From a virus, in IMG/VR virus record IMGVR_UViG_3300032770_000081, positions 1 to 28,140 of that record: a stretch of DNA of 28,140 nucleotides; one strand, 5' to 3'. The translations under genes and the position numbers were made by a program. The stretch's first letter is position 1. Every line of letters starts with the position of its first letter. The notes beneath the pieces were generated by a model. That model saw only the letters and a program-made list of their open reading frames with translations. It did no database searches and was not told the DNA's origin. This document shows, one piece after another, positions 1 through 7,366 of the stretch.

Positions 1-1
1 T

Positions 2-1375
2 GCGGGCTTGGGTGGCTATGCGCTGATCGTAGACGGCCAGTACGGCTATTACTACCTGCTCTCAGGGCTCCCTTACGCCAATACGTTTACGGCCGGGGTG
101 CAGTCCGGCATGGCGACTATTACGTTACCGGGGTCTTTGCCCCCCGGATTGATTGTTGCCTCAACGCCCATGTTGAGCGATGCCTCAGGTTACATCCCCG
201 CAGGCACTAAGGTGGTCTCGGTCGATACCAATGGCCTGACCATCACGATGTCCAATAACGCCACAGGGACCAATGCCTCGGAGGCGATCACCTTAACTAT
301 TCCGGTCTTTGGGCAGATCACAGATCCAGGATTTCTAGGGGCGACGAGAGTCTGTTTTATCGAAGGCTATCTGATCCTGAATCAACCAGGGACTCGGACC
401 TTTTATACGACGGGACCCACCCCGTATCAGATGCTCTTTCCGGGTTCCTTCTTTGCGCTCAAGGATTCCAGCACCGATAACTTGGTGACGATGGAAGAGA
501 ACAACCGGGAACTATGGCTCATTGGAGAACGAACCTCGGAGGTCTGGTATGGATCGGGTTTGGGACCTAACTTCTACTTTTCTCGAATTCCTGGAGTGGG
601 CCCGCAGATTGGATGTGCTGCCGTTGCTTCCATCACTCGCATGGGGAACGTTCTTATTTGGCTAGGCAAGAATGAGCAGGGAGAAAACCTTGTTGTCACT
701 ACGGCACAATACTCCTGGAGTCGGGTCTCTAATCACGCGGTGGAACATGCGATTTCATCGTATCCCCTGGTATCTGATGCAGTCGGTTACGCTTATGAAG
801 AAGAAGGGCATCTGTTCTACATGCTCACCTTCCCCACGGCGGATGTGACCTGGTGCTTCGATGCGACCACCAAGCAGTGGCACAAGAGGCTCTCTTGGGA
901 TTCGTCTTCTGGGACTTATCACCGCCATCGCAGCAATTGCTTCATGGATTTTGGTGATGTACGCCTTGTGGGAGATTATCAAACCGGACAGCTGCATCAG
1001 ATGAGCCGCAGCTTCTATACCGATGCAGGAAATCCTCTAAGAGCCGTCCGACGTACGCCTCATATCTGGGCCAAGGAGAGTCGGGAACGAGTCTTCTTCA
1101 GCCAGATGCAGATTGAATTTACCCCGGGAGTGGGACTCCAGAGTGGTCAAGGGATGACCCCGGAATGCATGCTCCGCTGGTCCGATGATGGGGGCTTTAC
1201 GTGGGGTAATGAGCAGTGGACCTCGATCGGGGCAGCGGGTGAGACGGTTAACCGTGCGATCTGGTATCTCCTCGGACACAATCGGGGGCGAGACCGGGTG
1301 TGGGAGTTTGCCATTACAGACCCCGTGCAACGCGATGTCATAGGCGCCACCTGTTACCTAGAGGGCTCTCGATGA
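2..1375 (+). CDS. P22 gp10-like tail hub / packaged-DNA stabilisation protein (5' partial)
   Basis: The reading frame is open to the first base of the window, so the true start lies outside; 457 residues are visible against 472 in P22 gp10, so probably only a little is missing. Gp10-family proteins form the hub under the portal that closes the head after packaging and carries spikes and needle. Supporting sequence: the opening GGYALIVDG, the central run LWLIGERTSEVWY near residue 175, a conserved-looking SRIPGVGPQIGC stretch, and the late segment MLRWSDDGGFTWG, typical of the stabilisation family. It is followed by other tail and ejection genes, as in P22-like phages, and its stop overlaps the next start (ATGA). 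Family assignment is from remembered motifs, not an alignment. Confidence 0.85.
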   Translation, partial: AGLGGYALIVDGQYGYYYLLSGLPYANTFTAGVQSGMATITLPGSLPPGLIVASTPMLSDASGYIPAGTKVVSVDTNGLTITMSNNATGTNASEAITLTIPVFGQITDPGFLGATRVCFIEGYLILNQPGTRTFYTTGPTPYQMLFPGSFFALKDSSTDNLVTMEENNRELWLIGERTSEVWYGSGLGPNFYFSRIPGVGPQIGCAAVASITRMGNVLIWLGKNEQGENLVVTTAQYSWSRVSNHAVEHAISSYPLVSDAVGYAYEEEGHLFYMLTFPTADVTWCFDATTKQWHKRLSWDSSSGTYHRHRSNCFMDFGDVRLVGDYQTGQLHQMSRSFYTDAGNPLRAVRRTPHIWAKESRERVFFSQMQIEFTPGVGLQSGQGMTPECMLRWSDDGGFTWGNEQWTSIGAAGETVNRAIWYLLGHNRGRDRVWEFAITDPVQRDVIGATCYLEGSR

Positions 1376-1710
1376 CCATCGGGCAATATCGCACGCCACC
1401 GAACTACGTTGAACCCATCGTAGAGGGTACGAACACCTCTCAGAGCTATTACCGTTTCTTCCAGGCCGTAGACCAAGGGATTCCTCCAGCGCTTGAGACT
1501 GCAGTCACCGTGGGAGGTTCGCCCTTCACCTACACCGCCCAACACGGTGGTTTTATGATCATCACCGGTGGGATGGTCTCGGATGTGTCCTTCGTGCGTG
1601 GGACCTCCTATACGACGGGACAGACCGCCGGAGTCTTTCCGCTGTCCTTCGGGGATCAGCTGGTAGTGACTTACAGTGGTGCCCCTACGATGACCTTTGT
1701 GCCCACATGA
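1372..1710 (+). CDS. Small virion-associated protein, unknown
   Basis: A 112-residue protein whose ATG overlaps the stop of the tail-hub gene (ATGA); longer in-frame versions would run deep into that gene and are unlikely. The N-terminal half (MTIGQYRTPPNYVEPIVEG) is polar; the C-terminal half is rich in Gly, Thr, Ser and Val with alternating hydrophobics, suggesting a small beta-sandwich. No transmembrane segment or catalytic motif is visible. Translational coupling between the hub and ejection-block genes suggests a minor structural component or tail-assembly factor. I do not recognise a named family. Confidence 0.75.
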   Translation: MTIGQYRTPPNYVEPIVEGTNTSQSYYRFFQAVDQGIPPALETAVTVGGSPFTYTAQHGGFMIITGGMVSDVSFVRGTSYTTGQTAGVFPLSFGDQLVVTYSGAPTMTFVPT

Positions 1711-2183
1711 AGATCGAGCGGGAGCCATTCAGTCACGAGCTTTTCGAAGAACTGATTCCGCTCGCACGTAAGTGTTGGGCTGAGAACACGATCGTCAAAG
1801 CAGAGAGTTGCGCGTTCTATGGAGAACGGGACTTTGAGATCGAGCCAGACCTGGAAACTTACCAGAGACAATCCGATCTAGGAAACCTGGTGATCTTTAC
1901 CCTGAGAGAAGACTCACTCAAGGGTTATATCGTGGGATTTCTCTATCGGAGTTGGCATCACAAGAAGATTCTGTGTGCTAATGCGGATTCTATTTATCTT
2001 GATCCGGATTACCGTTCTTATGCTGTAGTGATGATTGAACGCTTTGAGAAGGAAATGAGAGCCATGAATGTCCATATCATCGGATGGCCCACCCCTCCGG
2101 AGGGCAGTGTTTATGGGCTTCTCAAGGCCAAGGGCTATGTTCTGGATGACGTGGTGATGGAGAAAAGATTATGTGCGCTATAG
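1707..2183 (+). CDS. GNAT-like N-acetyltransferase
   Basis: A 158-residue protein with the order expected of the GNAT fold: an N-terminal helix (FEELIPLARKCWAE), a central strand pair (LVIFTLREDSLKGYIVGFLY), a beta-4/alpha-3 region (ADSIYLDPDYRSYAVVMIERFEKEM) and a C-terminal strand-helix (YGLLKAKGYVLDDVVMEK). The usual acetyl-CoA pyrophosphate loop (Q/RxxGxG/A) is only weakly represented by DPDYRSYAVV, so activity is uncertain. It overlaps the upstream gene by 4 bases and the downstream gene by 13, so it is made with the tail and ejection proteins. GNAT-like genes at this position recur in podoviruses of this type; the substrate is unknown. Confidence 0.7.
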   Translation: MKIEREPFSHELFEELIPLARKCWAENTIVKAESCAFYGERDFEIEPDLETYQRQSDLGNLVIFTLREDSLKGYIVGFLYRSWHHKKILCANADSIYLDPDYRSYAVVMIERFEKEMRAMNVHIIGWPTPPEGSVYGLLKAKGYVLDDVVMEKRLCAL

Positions 2184-3067
2184 CAGGCATTGCGGCTGCC
2201 AGTGTGGTGGGGGGTGGGATTAGTGCCATGGGCGCTGAATCGGCGGCAGGCACTCAGGCCCAGGCCGCAGAGAATGCCCAACAGATCTCGATGAACGAGT
2301 TCAATACCATCACGGGGCAAGAACAGCCCTACATGAATGCGGGCTATGGAGCCCTCAATCAGCTGGATTATCTCCTGGGTGTGACCCCTCAAGGCCAGAC
2401 GCAGGGAGGCGCAGGGGGGCAGGGAGAATACCGGATGGGACCCCACGGCTCCATCATCCCGCAGGTTTCTGGAGGCAGCCAGACTCCGGGAGTTTCGAGC
2501 ACGGCGGGAGGCTTTGGGTCGTTACTCACGCCCTTTACCGCGCAGTACATGAAGCAGTACTCCCCGGCCTATCAGTTCCAACTACAGCAGGGTCAGCAGG
2601 GCGTATTGAATCAGGATGCCTCGAGCCAAGGCGCCCTCTCGGGAGCCGCGCTTAAAGATCTGATTGGCTACAACCAGAACTATGCGAACACAGCCTTTAA
2701 CAGTGCGTTCAATCAGTACCAGACTCAGCAAGGGAATACGTTCCAGAGGCTTGCGGGTATTGCACAGCTCGGTCAGGCGGCGGCTACTAACACCGGACAG
2801 CAGGGCACCGCTCTTGCGGGTCAGGCAGCACAGAGTGCGACCAACATAGGGACCGCTCAGGCCGCAGGAACCGTAGGCGCAGCCAATGCGCTCTCAGGCG
2901 GGTTGAGTAATGCAGCGACGCTGAGTGCTCTCTATGGTGGACAGGCGGGTGGCTTTGGATTTACGCCTCAAGACATCAGTTCATACAACAGTCCAGGGTT
3001 TAATTCAGATGCTCTTACCACCGTGGGTGGGGGCTATACGGTGAATACACCGGGATACACTGGGTAA
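2171..3067 (+). CDS. DNA ejection (injection) protein, P22 gp7-like
   Basis: A 298-residue protein with a small-residue hydrophobic start (MCAIAGIAAASVVGGGISAM), then a long Ala/Gly/Gln/Asn-rich body with many tyrosines. This composition and placement match the internal ejection proteins of P22-like phages (gp7, gp16, gp20), packaged in the capsid and injected ahead of the DNA to bridge the periplasm. The N-terminal glycine-zipper-like helix could insert in a membrane. It starts inside the end of the acetyltransferase gene and is followed after 5 bases by another Gln-rich protein. The exact P22 counterpart cannot be fixed from composition alone. Confidence 0.75.
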   Translation: MCAIAGIAAASVVGGGISAMGAESAAGTQAQAAENAQQISMNEFNTITGQEQPYMNAGYGALNQLDYLLGVTPQGQTQGGAGGQGEYRMGPHGSIIPQVSGGSQTPGVSSTAGGFGSLLTPFTAQYMKQYSPAYQFQLQQGQQGVLNQDASSQGALSGAALKDLIGYNQNYANTAFNSAFNQYQTQQGNTFQRLAGIAQLGQAAATNTGQQGTALAGQAAQSATNIGTAQAAGTVGAANALSGGLSNAATLSALYGGQAGGFGFTPQDISSYNSPGFNSDALTTVGGGYTVNTPGYTG

Positions 3068-3072
3068 TCTCC

Positions 3073-4605
3073 ATGCCAGAAATGATACCGGTCGGTAATA
3101 CGATCAATCCTCCGCCGAACGCATTATCCCAACTATCTGGCATCCTTGGGATTCGGCAACAGCAGCAGCAGCTACAGACCGGCCAGTATCAGCAGCAGAG
3201 TGCTCAGGCTGAGTCTGAGCAGGCGACGGCAAAGAATCAGGCGCTATTGGCTGCACAGAATCTGACCAAGAACGCTATCAACGATCCCAGTTATTTTAAT
3301 GATGATGGAACTCCGAAGACCGACAAATTCCAACGTGATTTAACGGCTGTCGGAGGGATCTATGTACAACCATACATTGGCCAGATGACGGACAATTTTA
3401 CCGGAGCGGTCAAGAATAGGGCCGTTATCCAAGGGTTGAGAGCCGATCAGCAGGCCCAGCTTGGGGAAAGGCTAGGGGCGTTCGCGGCCGATACGAATGC
3501 GAACAGAAAATCATTCAAAGGACTTTTAGAGAATGTGCGCTCTGTAGTTGGAGACGATCCGGCCGCTAGGGACATGATAGATGATGCATTGATGAATGCT
3601 CCGCCCAAGACAGGGAAAACAGACGCGGAAGATTCATTGGCATTGAGACAATATGCAAGGAACTTGGCAGTAGCGACACAAGCTCATTCGGCAGCATTAA
3701 GCGCCCCGTCCACATCCGATTACACCACGACAGAAGGGAATATTGGTCAGAGACAGACTAATGTGATGTCCCCTATGGGAACTGGACCTGTTGGTGCAGA
3801 AGTACCGCAAGGACCCGCTCCAACTATTGGACAAAACACGAGTCAACAACCAGCGGTGATCAGCGGCGCAGGGGTACGGACATTACCCAGTGTGGGAGGT
3901 GGTGGAGGTGGCGCGAGCGATAGACCATCTCCTACTGCGCCCGGATATGAGGTTGCAGGTTATGGGCGAGCACTACAGGACGCGCAGGCTTACACGACCC
4001 AAGTCCGTAACTCCGATACCCAGAACTACGGCGTCGGCACACATGTCGCTAACGTCATTCGGCAGCTCTCCAAGGATACCGCGACCGGCCCAGGAACCAA
4101 GACCTGGCACACCATGCTGGCAGGGGTCAGCGGGATTACCGGAGCGAAGATTGGGGACGCTGGCAGTGATTACCGTTTGATTAATTCTTATCTTGATCGA
4201 CAAGCAGCGATTGCCCAGCAGACGATGGGAATTCCGAATACCAATGCCGGTATGGAGCAGGCGCAGACGTTAAGCGGTACGACAGCGCTTCCAGGTCCTG
4301 CGCTGCGTAACAAGAACAATTTGACTCAGGCGCTGATCGAAGGGGCCCACCAGTTCAGGCAGGGAATGGATAAGGCTGCAGGTTTAGGGCCGAACCCTGA
4401 CCCTCAGAAGCTCAACGCCTTCAAGGCCGCATGGACTGCGAACTTCGATCCGAACGCTTATCGTCTTTGGACCGCAACGCATAGCGGGGACAAAGAGGAA
4501 CTCGACAATCTGCAAAAGGAACTCGGCACCAAAGGACTTAAGGAACTCTCGCAAAAGATGCGCAACCTTAAAGCACTCTCTACTACAGGACAGCTACCCC
4601 CGTGA
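3073..4605 (+). CDS. Internal virion / DNA ejection protein
   Basis: A 510-residue protein. The N-terminus has a Gln-rich helical stretch (RQQQQQLQTG near residue 28), the middle is a mixed helical domain, and residues of about 200-300 are a low-complexity linker with a run GGGGGG. The C-terminal 200 residues are helical with conserved-looking aromatic residues (KTWHTMLAG, YRLINSYLDRQAAIAQQTM). Position two genes after the tail hub and coupling to the next gene (GTGA) point to the second of three ejection proteins. No lytic motif is visible. Function is inferred from position and composition. Confidence 0.7.
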   Translation: MPEMIPVGNTINPPPNALSQLSGILGIRQQQQQLQTGQYQQQSAQAESEQATAKNQALLAAQNLTKNAINDPSYFNDDGTPKTDKFQRDLTAVGGIYVQPYIGQMTDNFTGAVKNRAVIQGLRADQQAQLGERLGAFAADTNANRKSFKGLLENVRSVVGDDPAARDMIDDALMNAPPKTGKTDAEDSLALRQYARNLAVATQAHSAALSAPSTSDYTTTEGNIGQRQTNVMSPMGTGPVGAEVPQGPAPTIGQNTSQQPAVISGAGVRTLPSVGGGGGGASDRPSPTAPGYEVAGYGRALQDAQAYTTQVRNSDTQNYGVGTHVANVIRQLSKDTATGPGTKTWHTMLAGVSGITGAKIGDAGSDYRLINSYLDRQAAIAQQTMGIPNTNAGMEQAQTLSGTTALPGPALRNKNNLTQALIEGAHQFRQGMDKAAGLGPNPDPQKLNAFKAAWTANFDPNAYRLWTATHSGDKEELDNLQKELGTKGLKELSQKMRNLKALSTTGQLPP

Positions 4606-5981
4606 GTGCGACCGCAGACGATCCAGCCATTTCTTGGGCCATGTCGGGTGGACAAGGGACCCCGACGGCGTCGGCATCGCCGGACACTGGCTCATCGGAT
4701 GATCCCGCCATCGCATTCGCGGCGTCGGGTGGAACACTTGAGCCTGAGGGGGAACTCTCACCTCTCCATGTCACCGCTACTCGTGCTGAACCCAATCCAA
4801 TGCCCATCCTTGACCCCACGCGTTTGCAGGGTCAAGACCCAAGCCAGATTGAAGCAGCCCGAAGGGCAGTTACGCCTACCTCATTAGATCCGCTAGTGAA
4901 TAAGGCTGTGAATTACGTCACCGGATTACCTGGGAAATGGGGTGATGAGCTTCAAGCTTATGCTCGGAGCAAAGGTGTGGAGAATCCCTATCTACAGGCC
5001 GCTATTGGCGAGGTTCCACAGCTGACAGCTAATGTCGCCGCAACCTTCGCGCCTTTTGGGTTCGCAAGCGACGAGGAAAATGCGGCTAGAGAAGTGGGCG
5101 AATTAGGTAATTATTCGGCTCGTGAGGAAAGCGAGATCAGCCGATTAGCTGATATCCATGCGCGTGCGGAGGCTAAAGGGTTCGATATTCCCGAAGTTGC
5201 GAGTCCTGAAAGATTGGCTAAATCTGCAGCTAATAATCAATCTGTGACCGATAACGTTGTTCGAGCGAATTTTGGCTTAACGAAGAAAGCTCCATTGACG
5301 CCGCAAATGCTCGAAGGCTGGAGAGAAGATTTTAATGCTGCGAACAGTTATGCCGAAGCTAGAAATATAGGCAAACTACAGTTGAATGACGATGCTCTAA
5401 ATGGTTTATCTAATTTGCCGAAACCTATCTATGACAGATTAGGAATTGACAGCAAGATTAGTCCTTCAGGAGTTATTGATAGCAATGATGCGGTAGATAT
5501 TTCACAGGCTCTTAGATCCCGTTCGTCTCAGTTATGGAGAACATCTAAGACTCTTCCAGAATACGAAGATCAAGCTATCGCTATGGATAAGACGATCGAT
5601 AGCTTAGAGGACTCAGTGACTCCTCATATGAAAGACCCCAACCAGTGGGCTTTAGATCGAGCTAAAAATGCCCAGAGCTACAACGTACAAGCGGCACTGG
5701 ATAGTGGACATGTGGACGTGGGTGACTTAGCTCGGATGAAGTTCGCCAAGGGTCAAATCAAACCTTGGACCGGAGACCTAAGTGATTTGGCAGATTTGGG
5801 CCAGTTACATCCTGACGCATTCCGACTGAATCGCACCCCAGTACCACGCTATGGAGCGCTTCGTAAAGGTCTTGCGTGGGGAGCGGGAGCGGCGGCAGCT
5901 GGAGCAGCAGCCAAGCTCGGAATGGGCGCGGTCAGTCACGTGGTGGGTAGCCAAGCAGCGAATGCTGTGGCACCGGAATGA
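4602..5981 (+). CDS. Internal virion / DNA ejection protein with C-terminal hydrophobic helix
   Basis: A 459-residue protein starting at a GTG that overlaps the previous stop (GTGA). The N-terminus contains two degenerate repeats (DDPAISWAMSGG and DDPAIAFAASGG, about residues 6-17 and 33-44), an unusual feature. The middle is alpha-helical and polar. The C-terminus has an Ala/Gly-rich hydrophobic segment of about 25 residues (LAWGAGAAAAGAAAKLGMGA), a likely membrane-inserting helix. As the last of three consecutive ejection-type genes it fits a protein that crosses or lines the channel formed during genome delivery. Assignment is by context. Confidence 0.68.
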   Translation: MSATADDPAISWAMSGGQGTPTASASPDTGSSDDPAIAFAASGGTLEPEGELSPLHVTATRAEPNPMPILDPTRLQGQDPSQIEAARRAVTPTSLDPLVNKAVNYVTGLPGKWGDELQAYARSKGVENPYLQAAIGEVPQLTANVAATFAPFGFASDEENAAREVGELGNYSAREESEISRLADIHARAEAKGFDIPEVASPERLAKSAANNQSVTDNVVRANFGLTKKAPLTPQMLEGWREDFNAANSYAEARNIGKLQLNDDALNGLSNLPKPIYDRLGIDSKISPSGVIDSNDAVDISQALRSRSSQLWRTSKTLPEYEDQAIAMDKTIDSLEDSVTPHMKDPNQWALDRAKNAQSYNVQAALDSGHVDVGDLARMKFAKGQIKPWTGDLSDLADLGQLHPDAFRLNRTPVPRYGALRKGLAWGAGAAAAGAAAKLGMGAVSHVVGSQAANAVAPE

Positions 5982-5983
5982 GA

Positions 5984-6103
5984 CTAGATAATTGCGGCCA
6001 CAACTCCTGTGATCATGCCGCAAATCGTCCAAAACCGAAGTTGAGGCGAGAATCCCTTGGAGACTAAAAGCACGATGATTGCTAAAGCAAGAATCGGGAT
6101 CAT
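5984..6103 (-). CDS. Putative 39-residue two-helix membrane protein, antisense
   Basis: On the minus strand an ATG at 6103 opens a 39-residue frame ending at TAG (5984-5986). The product is strongly hydrophobic: a first helix (MIPILALAIIVLLVS), a short basic turn (KGFSPQLR) and a second helix (FWTICGMITGVVAAII). It fills exactly the 122-base gap between two plus-strand structural genes, with its start abutting the fibre start. The only Shine-Dalgarno-like sequence (AAGGA) is about 16 bases upstream, which is long, and no promoter was recognised. By analogy small phage membrane proteins can exclude superinfecting phage, but nothing here proves expression. Confidence 0.4.
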   Translation of the reverse strand: MIPILALAIIVLLVSKGFSPQLRFWTICGMITGVVAAII

Positions 6104-7366
6104 ATGACTACCGCCGCTGTCCTTAGCCCAAGCCCAATCCAAAAGTTCTGGGCCAACGATGGAACTCCTTTGGTCGGTGGCACCGTCACCACCTATGCCG
6201 CTGGGACCTCAACTCCCATCGCGACCTACACCGATTATACCGCGCTCACCCCTAATTCGAACCCGATTACACTTAATTATCGGGGTGAAGCCTCGATCTG
6301 GCTACTGCCGAACGTGGCCTATAAATTCGTTGTAAATGACTCACTTGGGAACACGATCTCGACCACGGATCAGATTACGGTAAGTCAGCTGCTGACCCTC
6401 TTTGCCGGGGTCGATACCGGAATCGCCAACAACTACATCGTTAATTTTATCGCCTCTTTCAGTGCACTGGCGAACGGCATTGTTCTCTACTTCGTCCCCG
6501 CGAATAACAACACGGGGGCTTCCACGCTGAACGTCAATGGCCTGGGCGTGATCCCGATCATTAACGTCGATGGATCAGCGCTCGGGGCCAATCAGATCAC
6601 CGCCGGTCAAATGGTGGAGGTGGTCTATTACAACGGCAATTGGCAGCTGATCACGATCTCGGCCTTTAGCGGATCGACCATCGGGACCTTTGGCATCTCG
6701 ACGACTATCCCATCGGCTTCGACGACCGACCTGGGAAGCGCCACAGCGCATGTGGTTCTGGTGACGGGGACGACCACGATCACCTCGTTTGGATCGTCCG
6801 CCAGTCTCAGTGCCCCGATCTACATGGTGCGTTTCAGTGGTGCTCTGACCCTGACGGCAGGTGTTGCCCTCATTCTTCCGGGCGCAGCGAACATCCCCGT
6901 TCAAGCGGGAGACTCCCTGATCGCGCAATATTTGGGTTCAGGTAACTGGACGGTTTTAAGCTTTCAGGCGAATTCATGGAAACCCATTCAGTACGGAAGC
7001 TTTACCGGAACCCTTACCGGAATGTCTGGTTCAACGACCGGAACGGTGACGTACTTAATCACGGGAGGAACGATACGCCTCTGGCTCAACGGAGGGGCCA
7101 TCACGGGAACCTCCAACACGACGGCTATGACGATGACCGGACTACCGGCGGCCGTAACTCCGACCAGTGCGAGAGCCGTTTCTACGTTCGTGGAGAACAA
7201 CAGCGTGACTTCCAACGTGGGACTGGCATCAGTTTCAAGCTCAAGCGTGATTACCTTCGGTATCGCGACCGTCAGTGGCTCTTACACACCGATCAACACC
7301 TCAGGCTTCACGAATAGTGGCACCAAAGGCTTGGGTGCCGATTGGACGATCAGTTACCCCCTATGA
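6104..7366 (+). CDS. Tail fibre protein with virion-binding N-terminal domain
   Basis: A 420-residue protein. Residues of about 10-90 form a virion-attachment module with the pattern NDGTPLVGG, TYAAGT, TPNSNPITLNYRGEA, shared with the next gene. The middle (about 110-290) is Thr/Ser/Asn-rich beta structure. The last about 120 residues match a common fibre tip pattern: GTVTYLITGGTIRLWL, then GTSNTTAMTMTGLPA, ending GTKGLGADWTISYPL. It should be a trimeric receptor-binding or adaptor fibre attached to the tail hub. The stop overlaps the start of the following tailspike (ATGA). No enzymatic motif is seen. Confidence 0.8.
   Translation: MTTAAVLSPSPIQKFWANDGTPLVGGTVTTYAAGTSTPIATYTDYTALTPNSNPITLNYRGEASIWLLPNVAYKFVVNDSLGNTISTTDQITVSQLLTLFAGVDTGIANNYIVNFIASFSALANGIVLYFVPANNNTGASTLNVNGLGVIPIINVDGSALGANQITAGQMVEVVYYNGNWQLITISAFSGSTIGTFGISTTIPSASTTDLGSATAHVVLVTGTTTITSFGSSASLSAPIYMVRFSGALTLTAGVALILPGAANIPVQAGDSLIAQYLGSGNWTVLSFQANSWKPIQYGSFTGTLTGMSGSTTGTVTYLITGGTIRLWLNGGAITGTSNTTAMTMTGLPAAVTPTSARAVSTFVENNSVTSNVGLASVSSSSVITFGIATVSGSYTPINTSGFTNSGTKGLGADWTISYPL

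Noticed and set aside
1354-1728. 124-residue minus-strand frame
   Set aside because: Antisense to two coupled late genes, no ribosome site seen, composition typical of a reverse-strand shadow.
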